NCBI GenBank assembly: GCA_020217265.1
Contig: JAIWOS010000105.1
Location: forward strand, 1-11,915
DNA from: Thiobacillus sp.
GTDB lineage: Bacteria > Pseudomonadota > Gammaproteobacteria > Burkholderiales > Thiobacillaceae
Direction: 5' to 3'
DNA length: 11,915 nucleotides
Shown piece after piece: positions 1-5,121 of this stretch; the first letter of the stretch is position 1; the number at the start of each line of letters is the position of its first letter. The position numbers and the translations under genes were made by a program. The notes beneath the pieces were generated by a model, which worked only from the letters and a program-made list of their open reading frames with translations, ran no database searches and was not told the origin of the DNA.

Positions 1-759
1 AGCAACGCCACTACGACCGCCAGCAACTTCATCCTTGCTGGGAACCAGGGCGCGGGCGACACCGGCGCGGGAGCGGTCTTCAGCAACCTTGGCAGCTTCG
101 TCAAACAGGGCGGAGCCATCACCGAGATACGGACAAACCTCGACAACCAGGGCTTGGTGAAAGTCGATGCCGGCACACTGACGGTGACGTCGGCCTTTAC
201 CAACGGCGGTCAGATCGAGGTCGCCGCCGGCGCCACCTTCATGGGCAGCAACCCGATCTTTGTCAACGAAGGCACATTGGCGGGCCGTGGCAGCTATGCC
301 ACGCACGTTAACGGTGACATTGTAAACCGCGGTGCGATCATCCCAGGCACTGCGGGCACGACGGGCCTGCTGAGCTTCGTCGGCGATCTCGATCTCGACG
401 AAGCAACGCCGGGTACTCTGAATTTCGATCTGGCCAGTCTGACGGATTTCGATGTCATTGCGGTGAGTGACGACGTCACGCTGGGCGGTGGAATCGTTGT
501 GTCGAATGCGGGCTACAATGCCGTGATCGGCGACCGCTTTGTTGTGCTTACCTTTGACCAGCGGGTGGGGGGGGCGACTTTCACGGGATTGACGACGCAG
601 GGCTTCGGCGCTGGGGTGGCGTTCAATGTGATTTACAACTTACATGACGTGACACTGGAGGTGGCCGCGGTTCCCGAACCCGAAACCTGGGGTATGCTGT
701 TGGCGGGGCTGGGGATGGTAGGTGTTGCAGTGCGTCGCCGCCGCTTGCGCATGGCTTGA
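1..759 (+). CDS. PEP-CTERM sorted surface/exported beta-repeat protein, C-terminal part (5' end outside window)
   Basis: The frame is open from base 1, so the start lies outside the window and 252 codons are visible. The first ~130 residues are Gly/Asn/Val-rich strand-turn repeats (for example NQGLVKVDAGTLTV and NGGQIEVAAGATF), followed by a VNRGAIIPGTAG segment. This style is typical of autotransporter or haemagglutinin-like beta-helices. The end is a classic PEP-CTERM signal: VPEP at residues 224-227, a hydrophobic stretch at about 230-246, then RRRRLR close to the stop. In this family the signal directs export and processing by a membrane exosortase, so the mature protein is probably released to the surface, exopolysaccharide or matrix. 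The ligand or role of the repeats cannot be told from sequence. No beta-barrel follows, so it is not a standard autotransporter. A run of eight G lies in codons ~189-192. Third-position base use looks less GC-biased than in neighbouring genes, which may reflect a different history. The sorting signal is certain; the function is not. Confidence 0.9.
   Translation, partial: SNATTTASNFILAGNQGAGDTGAGAVFSNLGSFVKQGGAITEIRTNLDNQGLVKVDAGTLTVTSAFTNGGQIEVAAGATFMGSNPIFVNEGTLAGRGSYATHVNGDIVNRGAIIPGTAGTTGLLSFVGDLDLDEATPGTLNFDLASLTDFDVIAVSDDVTLGGGIVVSNAGYNAVIGDRFVVLTFDQRVGGATFTGLTTQGFGAGVAFNVIYNLHDVTLEVAAVPEPETWGMLLAGLGMVGVAVRRRRLRMA
567..574 (+). repeat. G8 homopolymer tract inside the PEP-CTERM gene
   Basis: Eight consecutive G in the coding strand encode part of a Val-Gly-Gly-Ala segment about 32 codons before the VPEP motif. 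Reading frame 2 after the tract stops at 590-592 and frame 3 stops at 645-647. Either length change would therefore end the protein before the sorting signal at 670. Long G tracts in surface-protein genes are known slippage sites; that it switches here is inference. Confidence 0.6.
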
Positions 760-843
760 TCGGGCGCCACCTCCTCGCGTACTGCTGTACGGAGGAATTG
801 GGTACGGAGTTATGTTGCGCCTCAAACCTCGGGGCGCGAGGGC

Positions 844-871
844 GATCGGAGCGCGTCAAGGCGCTCCGATC
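844..871. terminator. Perfect 11-bp inverted repeat at the 3' end of the minus-strand hydrolase gene
   Basis: An 11-base arm at 844-854 pairs perfectly with 861-871 around a 6-base loop. The right arm includes two bases of the TGA stop (870-872, minus strand) of the hydrolase gene. No T run follows on either strand, so it is not a textbook intrinsic terminator. It sits between two genes that converge (plus-strand PEP-CTERM stop at 759, minus-strand stop at 870). It may act as a bidirectional or Rho-assisted terminator, or as a 3'-end stabilising stem. Confidence 0.55.
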
Positions 872-1808
872 ATTCCTGCTCGATTTCCAGGATCGCCAGG
901 CTGATCTGCTGTCCCAAATTGGGGTCCCACTCGGGCCAGTTGCGGTAGGCCTTGAGCTTCTCGGCGATCACCGGCTTCATTTCGTAGTCGCTCTTGCCTT
1001 CGTCGTACATGCGGCGCACTTCGTTCATTAACGTGCCGAACCACGCCTTCTGGTCTTCCACGAGCGTGCGGTCGCCGCTCTTGCCGTGGCCGGGGATGTA
1101 GAGCCTGGCATCGATCGCGAGCGCGCGGTCGGTGGCTTTCATCACGCCTTTGAAGGTGCCGTCGCGCAGGTTCATCACCTGACGGCTGAGCACGTTGTCG
1201 CCGGTGAACAGCACGCGGTCCTCGACCAGTTCGATCATCAGGTCGGTCTTGCTGTGCGCGTCGGTCGAGGAATGGATGCGGAAGGTCTTGCCGCCGATCC
1301 GGAATTCCTGGCCGTCGGCGGCCTCAACCGTGGGAATCGCGGCGCGGGTGCCGTCGGTGTAGCCCCGTGTCCTGTCCGACATCAGCTTGATCCAGAAGGC
1401 GTCGGCACCTTCGCGGGCCTTCCTGATCATGTCGGGGTGCGCGATGAGGGTGGCGCCCGGCCAGGCGTCGAGTATCGCCTGGTTGCCCAGCCAGTGGTCG
1501 CCGTGCACGTGGGTGTTGAAGACGTGAGTGACGGGCAGCCGGGTGGATTTCTTCAGTTGTGCTACGACCATGCGGCCGGCCTGCAGGCTGGAGCCGGGGT
1601 CGATCACCACCACGCCGTCCTGCGTGATGACCCAGGCGGGATTGTTCATGAAACCCTGGTTCTTCACCGAAGGCACGCCCTGCGGGCCGTGGATGACGTG
1701 GATGCCAGCGGCGACCTGCTGGGCGGGGTAGGCGCGCACGGTATCTTTGGGGCCGGCGAGTGCGGCGGTGCTGAGGGCAAGGGCGACGAACAGGGGGACG
1801 AGGCGCAT
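870..1808 (-). CDS. Exported metallo-beta-lactamase-fold hydrolase
   Basis: 312 codons. A Sec signal peptide is clear (MRLVPLFVALALSTAALA, cleavage near residue 18-19), so the enzyme should work in the periplasm. The metallo-beta-lactamase metal site is complete: H100-x-H102-x-D104-H105, then H185 in DAHSKTD, D204 in FTGD and H241 in IPGHG. This pattern predicts a binuclear zinc (or iron) hydrolase. The substrate cannot be read from sequence. The overall layout resembles the exported MBL proteins found with sulfur-oxidation (SoxH-like) or quinoprotein systems, but no such genes are present here, so that remains a guess. The ATG has an AGGAG-type ribosome site about 8 bases upstream on the minus strand. 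The gene lies 73 bases downstream of the FAD/NAD oxidoreductase in the same direction and may be cotranscribed with it or have its own promoter. It is bounded at its 3' end by a strong hairpin. Confidence 0.9.
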   Translation of the reverse strand: MRLVPLFVALALSTAALAGPKDTVRAYPAQQVAAGIHVIHGPQGVPSVKNQGFMNNPAWVITQDGVVVIDPGSSLQAGRMVVAQLKKSTRLPVTHVFNTHVHGDHWLGNQAILDAWPGATLIAHPDMIRKAREGADAFWIKLMSDRTRGYTDGTRAAIPTVEAADGQEFRIGGKTFRIHSSTDAHSKTDLMIELVEDRVLFTGDNVLSRQVMNLRDGTFKGVMKATDRALAIDARLYIPGHGKSGDRTLVEDQKAWFGTLMNEVRRMYDEGKSDYEMKPVIAEKLKAYRNWPEWDPNLGQQISLAILEIEQE

Positions 1809-1834
1809 GGAAGTCTCCTGGGAGGGTGTTGTGG

Positions 1835-1850
1835 AGGTGAACTTACACCT
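1835..1850. promoter_or_regulatory. Short 5-6-5 dyad upstream of the hydrolase gene
   Basis: AGGTG at 1835-1839 and CACCT at 1846-1850 form a small dyad 27 bases upstream of the hydrolase ATG, in the 73-base gap between the two minus-strand genes. A weak minus-strand -10-like TAAGTT lies inside it. It could be an operator or a minor hairpin. The evidence is limited to its symmetry and position. Confidence 0.2.
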
Positions 1851-1881
1851 GGCAGCGTGACGGGGTAATGGTCGGAATGCG

Positions 1882-2586
1882 CTACCACCATTTCTCGAAA
1901 ATGATGCGGCTCATGGGCACGCCCAGATCGTGCAGCAGCGTGCTCATGTCCTCGACCATGCCCTTGGGGCCGCACAGGTAGTAGAGCGTGTCGTCGGGCA
2001 CGTCGAGCGCATGCAGCTTGACCGGATCGATACGGCCGGTGAGGCCGTGCCAGTCCGGATCGGGCTGGGTGACGGTGAGGCTCACGTGAAGGTTTTCGTG
2101 GGTGTGTGCGGCGGCCAGAAGTTCGTCGCGAAACAGGATTTCGCGACTGTCCGACACGCTGTAGAGCAGGTGCACCCGGGTGGGCAGTCCCGCGTCGCGC
2201 ACATGGCGGAAGATGGAGAGGAGCGGCGTGACGCCCACGCCGCCGCCGATCAGCACCACGTTGTCGCTCATTTCCGGCAGGTACACGAACGGTCCCTGGC
2301 CCTGCGACACGCGCAGCGTGTCGCCGATGGCTGCGTGTTCGTGCACCCAGCGCGCCACCGGATGCTTAGTGCTGGCCTTGATCGCCAGTTCGATCTCGCC
2401 GCCGTGGCGCGGCGAGGTGGTGATCGAATAGCCGCTGGTGTGCGCGACGCCGTCGATTGTCACGCCAAGATCGACCCATTGCCCCGGCAAAAAACGGAAG
2501 GCGGGATCGTCAATGCGCAGGCGCAATACGCGAATGCTGGGCGTGGCGGCGACCAGTGCCGTCACGCGCGCGTCGAAAATCTGCAA
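1882..2586 (-). CDS. Ferredoxin-NADP reductase-family FAD/NAD(P)H oxidoreductase (no 2Fe-2S domain)
   Basis: 234 codons. The N-terminal half (about 1-100) is an FAD-binding barrel of the FNR superfamily with LPGQWVDL (33-40) and SGYSITTSP (51-59). The C-terminal half is the nucleotide-binding domain with GGGVGVTP (114-121) and LCGPKGM (204-210), ending in the aromatic tail FEKWW. It should pass electrons between NAD(P)H and a one-electron partner. It carries no ferredoxin domain, so the partner is a separate protein. The usual FAD-contact motif RxYS reads SGYS, with Ser in place of Arg, as I recall for OXNAD1-like members. The start codon is TTG: the in-frame msrB stop lies only two codons upstream, no ATG occurs before the conserved fold begins, and the first residues already match the barrel's first strand. 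Translation is therefore probably coupled to msrB, suggesting a joint redox role. Confidence 0.88.
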   Translation of the reverse strand: MQIFDARVTALVAATPSIRVLRLRIDDPAFRFLPGQWVDLGVTIDGVAHTSGYSITTSPRHGGEIELAIKASTKHPVARWVHEHAAIGDTLRVSQGQGPFVYLPEMSDNVVLIGGGVGVTPLLSIFRHVRDAGLPTRVHLLYSVSDSREILFRDELLAAAHTHENLHVSLTVTQPDPDWHGLTGRIDPVKLHALDVPDDTLYYLCGPKGMVEDMSTLLHDLGVPMSRIIFEKWW

Positions 2587-2589
2587 GAT

Positions 2590-2988
2590 TCAGTCCTGTT
2601 CTGTTTCCGGATCGAAGGCCAGCGAGGCCGAGTTGATGCAGTAGCGCATGCCGGTGGGGGCGGGGCCGTCGGGAAAAACGTGGCCCAGATGCGAGCCGCA
2701 TTTGCTGCATAGCGCTTCGGTGCGGACCATGCCGTGGCTGGTGTCGGTTTTTTCCGTTACCGTGCCGGCCGCGATCGCCTGGGTGAAACTCGGCCAGCCG
2801 GTTCCCGAATCGAACTTGCTGCCGGACGCGAACAGGGGCTCGCCGCAGGCCGCGCAGCGGTAGACGCCGCGCGCGTGGTGATCCCAGTACTGCCCGCTGA
2901 AGGCGCGTTCGGTTCCTTTTTCGCGCAGGATGCGGTACTGCTCCGGGCTCAGCGCGGCGCGCCATTCGGCTTCGGTTTTGTTGGTCAT
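2590..2988 (-). CDS. msrB: Peptide methionine-(R)-S-oxide reductase MsrB
   Basis: 132 codons, a normal length for a single-domain MsrB. It reduces the R epimer of methionine sulfoxide in oxidised proteins. Visible marks are the zinc-binding pairs C45-x-x-C48 (RCAACG) and C94-x-x-C97 (LCSKCG), the substrate-pocket stretch SGTGWPSF (61-68), [10 protein letters not shown] (100-109) and the catalytic Cys117 in RYCINS. These five are the only cysteines, so there is no obvious resolving cysteine and recycling may go through direct thioredoxin or another reductant. There is no signal peptide, so it is cytoplasmic. I chose ATG at 2986-2988 because a GGAGA ribosome site sits just upstream and the conserved family begins there. 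The frame stays open to 3111, but that extension has no matching features. It is followed three bases later by the TTG of a flavin reductase, and it diverges from the rubrerythrin block across a 272-base spacer. Confidence 0.96.
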   Translation of the reverse strand: MTNKTEAEWRAALSPEQYRILREKGTERAFSGQYWDHHARGVYRCAACGEPLFASGSKFDSGTGWPSFTQAIAAGTVTEKTDTSHGMVRTEALCSKCGSHLGHVFPDGPAPTGMRYCINSASLAFDPETEQD

Positions 2989-3115
2989 GGCAATCTCCGT
3001 TCGTTTTTTGCTGAAGTGTACCCGCAAGCCCGGTTCCGGGTGCGAGGCCCGTATTCTTGTAGGGCTGCCCATGGTGGCCAGGCGGGCGAACGTGCATTTC
3101 GTGGCGATCAAGTGA

Positions 3116-3143
3116 TTGACAGCGCAATGGGGGGAGGTTTAAT
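3116..3143 (+). promoter_or_regulatory. Sigma70-type promoter of the rubrerythrin gene
   Basis: A perfect -35 TTGACA (3116-3121) is followed, after 16 bases, by TTTAAT (3138-3143), five of six matches to the -10 consensus. Transcription would start near 3150, leaving a leader of about 110 bases before the rubrerythrin ATG. A GGAG/CTCC dyad (3133-3136, 3144-3147) flanks the -10. No experimental start site is known here. Confidence 0.7.
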
Positions 3144-3156
3144 CTCCGTTCAGTTA

Positions 3157-3171
3157 TTAGACTAAGTCTAA
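3157..3171. promoter_or_regulatory. Palindromic operator candidate 1 (TTAGAC-N3-GTCTAA)
   Basis: The 15-base sequence TTAGACTAAGTCTAA is a perfect 6-3-6 palindrome. It sits just downstream of the predicted start site (about +7 to +21), where a bound repressor would block transcription. A copy identical at 13 of 15 bases lies before the Fe-S oxidoreductase gene at 3742-3756. Symmetry, position and duplication make it a credible operator. The binding protein is unknown. An Rrf2/IscR-like or Fur/PerR/Irr-like redox or iron sensor would fit the regulated genes. Confidence 0.65.
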
Positions 3172-3179
3172 AAACTTCC

Positions 3180-3239
3180 TTCATCCATCTCCCCGGTAAT
3201 TGCCGGGGGATGAATATCAATGCCGCAAGGCGTGTTCAT
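3180..3239 (+). promoter_or_regulatory. Structured 5' leader of the rubrerythrin mRNA
   Basis: CCCCGG (3191-3196) pairs with CCGGGG (3203-3208) around a 6-base loop. TTCATC (3180-3185) can extend this by pairing with GATGAA (3209-3214). The bases ATGAA at 3210-3214 can instead pair with TTCAT at 3235-3239, enclosing a small stem GCC-GCAA-GGC (3222-3231) with a GNRA-type loop. The two outer helices are mutually exclusive. The second ends 7 bases before the ribosome-binding site. No T run follows, so this is not a terminator. It may stabilise the mRNA or control ribosome access; it matches no riboswitch I recognise. Confidence 0.4.
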
Positions 3240-3260
3240 GTAAACCAAGGAGATCAGGTT

Positions 3261-3680
3261 ATGCAACTTAAAGGTTCGAAAACCGAAGAACATCTGAAAG
3301 CCGCGTTCGCGGGCGAATCGCAGGCCAACCGCCGCTACCTCTACTTCGCAGCCAAGGCCGACGTGGAAGGCTACAACGACGTTGCCGCCGTGTTCCGCTC
3401 GACCGCTGAAGGCGAAACCGGCCACGCCCACGGCCACCTGGAATACCTGGAAAAGTGCGGCGACCCCGCCACCGGCATGGCCTTCGGCCCCACTGCCGAC
3501 AACCTGAAGACCGCCATCGCGGGCGAAACCCACGAGTACACCGACATGTACCCGGGCATGGCCAAGGATGCGCGCGCCGAAGGCTTCGACGAAATCGCCG
3601 ACTGGTTCGAGACGCTGGCCAAGGCCGAGCGCAGCCACGCCAACAAATTCCAGAAAACCCTGGACAGCCTGGGCGCCTGA
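3261..3680 (+). CDS. Rubrerythrin, diiron four-helix form without rubredoxin domain
   Basis: 139 codons. The protein is a ferritin-like four-helix bundle with all expected diiron ligands of rubrerythrins: E19 (AGES), E52-x-x-H55 (ETGH), E89 and E92 (AGETHEY) and E123-x-x-H126 (ERSH). Such proteins reduce hydrogen peroxide to water in the cytoplasm. Classical rubrerythrins (about 190 residues) end in a rubredoxin domain with two CxxC pairs that feeds electrons to the diiron site. Here the chain stops right after the bundle and has only one cysteine, so a separate electron donor is needed. The start at 3261 is set by an ideal AAGGAG at 3247-3252. An upstream in-frame ATG at 3210 lies inside the leader hairpin and lacks a ribosome site. 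The gene has its own promoter and operator and is closed by an intrinsic terminator, giving a monocistronic high-level transcript ahead of the Fe-S block. Confidence 0.95.
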   Translation: MQLKGSKTEEHLKAAFAGESQANRRYLYFAAKADVEGYNDVAAVFRSTAEGETGHAHGHLEYLEKCGDPATGMAFGPTADNLKTAIAGETHEYTDMYPGMAKDARAEGFDEIADWFETLAKAERSHANKFQKTLDSLGA

Positions 3681-3694
3681 TTTAGCCTATGCTT

Positions 3695-3725
3695 AAAAGC
3701 GGGTCGCGTGCGGCCCGCTTTTTTT
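3695..3725 (+). terminator. Rho-independent terminator after the rubrerythrin gene
   Basis: AAAAGCGGG (3695-3703) pairs with CCCGCTTTT (3714-3722) around a 10-base loop, and the T run continues to 3725. It starts 14 bases after the rubrerythrin stop. It should end most rubrerythrin transcripts, with possible partial read-through into the Fe-S oxidoreductase gene. Confidence 0.9.
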
Positions 3726-3741
3726 GAACCCGCATTTCAAT

Positions 3742-3756
3742 TTATACCAAGTCTAA
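3742..3756. promoter_or_regulatory. Operator candidate 2 (TTATAC-N3-GTCTAA), near-copy of operator 1
   Basis: TTATACCAAGTCTAA matches operator 1 at 13 of 15 positions and keeps the right half exactly. It ends 11 bases before the Fe-S oxidoreductase ATG, directly after the rubrerythrin terminator, and just touches the upstream side of the GGAG ribosome site (3759-3762). A -10-like TATACC lies inside it, but I see no convincing -35. It may therefore control a weak second promoter or read-through mRNA. Shared sites imply one regulator for both transcription units. Confidence 0.55.
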
Positions 3757-3767
3757 ATGGAGCACGC

Positions 3768-5096
3768 ATGAGCACCCGCGAAGGTAGCCTCGAAGCCCCC
3801 ACCCGCCACCCGCTCGACTGGAAAAACCCCGATTTCTACAACGAGGACAAGCTCAATCACGAGCTCGAACGCATCTTCGACATCTGCCACGGCTGTCGCC
3901 GCTGCGTCTCGCTGTGCACGGCCTTCCCCACGCTGTTCGATCTGGTCGACGAATCGCCCACGATGGAAGTGGATGGCGTCGAGAAAAAGGACTACTGGAA
4001 AGTGGTCGACGAATGCTACCTGTGCGACCTGTGCTACATGACCAAGTGCCCCTACGTGCCGCCGCATCCGTGGAACCTGGATTTCCCGCATACCATGCTG
4101 CGCGCCAAGGCCATCAAGTTCAAGAAAGGCGAGACGACCTTCCGCGACAAGCTGCTCTCAAGCACCGACGCGATGGGCAAGCTCGCCTCGATCCCGGTTG
4201 TCGTGCAGGCGGTGAACGCCTCGCTGAAGAGCGCGCCCATCCGCAAGCTGCTCGACAAGAACCTGGGCATCCACGCCGACCGCATCCTGCCCGAGTACGA
4301 CAGCGCGAAATTCCGCGCCACCGCCAAACCCGATGGCAGCTTCCCGGTCCGGGCGGGCGAGAAAACGCCGGGCAAGGTCGCGATCTACGCCACCTGCTAC
4401 GTGAACTACAACGAGCCCGGCATCGGCCACGATCTCCTGAAGATTCTGGCGCACAACGAAATTCCCGCCGTGCTCGTCGACAAGGAAGCCTGCTGCGGCA
4501 TGCCCAAGCTCGAGCTGGGGGACCTCGAAGCCGTGCAGAAACTGAAGGAAACCAATATCCCCCACCTGGCGAAACTGGCGCGCGAGGGCTACGCCATTCT
4601 CACCGCCGTGCCCTCGTGCACGCTGATGTACAAGCAGGAACTGCCGCTCATGTTCCCCGACGATGCCGACGTGCAGGCAGTCAAGGAAGCCATGTGGGAT
4701 CCGTTCGAGTACCTGATGGCGAGGAACGCCGACGGCCTGCTCAAGTCCGACTTCAAGAAACCGCTCGGCAAGGTGTCGTACCACGTGCCGTGCCACCAGC
4801 GCGTGCAGAACATCGGCAACAAGACGCGCGACGCGCTGCAGCTGGCGGGCGCCGACGTGCACATGGTCGAACGCTGCTCCGGCCACGACGGCACCTGGGG
4901 CGTGAAGACCGAGTGGTTCGCCAAGTCGATGAAGATCGGCAAGCCCGTGTTCCGCCAGATGGCCGAACCGCAGCCGGACTATGTCAGCTCGGACTGCGCG
5001 ATCGCCGCGCGCCACATCCTGCAGGGCATGGGCGAGGGCGCCACTGCCGAGAAGCAGCACCCGATCACGCTCATGCGTATTGCCTACGGCCTGTAA
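3768..5096 (+). CDS. Fe-S oxidoreductase with two [4Fe-4S] motifs and two CCG-type domains (HdrD/GlpC-like)
   Basis: 442 codons. Near the N-terminus are two ferredoxin-like clusters: C40-x2-C43-x2-C46-x3-C50 and C83-x2-C86-x2-C89-x4-C94-P. Two cysteine-rich CCG domains follow. The first has C210, C242-C243-G and C284; the second has C342, C370 and C410. In the second the usual CCG reads CSG (370-372). This architecture is that of the heterodisulfide-reductase D / glycerol-3-phosphate dehydrogenase C group, soluble or peripheral proteins that move electrons between quinones, flavoproteins or thiols. No transmembrane segment is visible. I chose ATG 3768, with GGAG five bases upstream; the frame is open from 3708 but that extension overlaps the terminator. 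DUF3501 follows after 25 bases. Its position next to a rubrerythrin lacking its own electron-transfer domain suggests, as inference, that it supplies those electrons. Confidence 0.88.
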   Translation: MSTREGSLEAPTRHPLDWKNPDFYNEDKLNHELERIFDICHGCRRCVSLCTAFPTLFDLVDESPTMEVDGVEKKDYWKVVDECYLCDLCYMTKCPYVPPHPWNLDFPHTMLRAKAIKFKKGETTFRDKLLSSTDAMGKLASIPVVVQAVNASLKSAPIRKLLDKNLGIHADRILPEYDSAKFRATAKPDGSFPVRAGEKTPGKVAIYATCYVNYNEPGIGHDLLKILAHNEIPAVLVDKEACCGMPKLELGDLEAVQKLKETNIPHLAKLAREGYAILTAVPSCTLMYKQELPLMFPDDADVQAVKEAMWDPFEYLMARNADGLLKSDFKKPLGKVSYHVPCHQRVQNIGNKTRDALQLAGADVHMVERCSGHDGTWGVKTEWFAKSMKIGKPVFRQMAEPQPDYVSSDCAIAARHILQGMGEGATAEKQHPITLMRIAYGL

Positions 5097-5121
5097 TCCC
5101 GAACGAGAAAGGAGAAGTTTC

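Noticed and set aside
769..797. Imperfect hairpin after the PEP-CTERM stop as a terminator
   Set aside because: The stem needs a bulge and no T run follows; too weak to annotate as a terminator.
1086..1868. 260-codon plus-strand open frame opposite the hydrolase
   Set aside because: Gly/His/Val-rich antisense shadow; the minus strand has a signal peptide, the full metal-binding motif set and a ribosome site.
3018..3042. CCCGG-TT-CCGGG palindrome in the msrB-rubrerythrin spacer
   Set aside because: The two-base centre cannot form a hairpin loop and such strings are common in GC-rich DNA. No minus-strand promoter of good quality could be tied to it.
2989..3111. Longer MsrB starting at 3111 on the minus strand
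   Set aside because: The added 41 residues show no signal peptide or conserved feature. ATG 2986-2988 has a proper ribosome site and gives the normal MsrB length.
3210..3260. N-terminal extension of rubrerythrin starting at ATG 3210
   Set aside because: It lies within a strong leader hairpin, has no ribosome site, and adds residues foreign to the family. ATG 3261 has an ideal AAGGAG.
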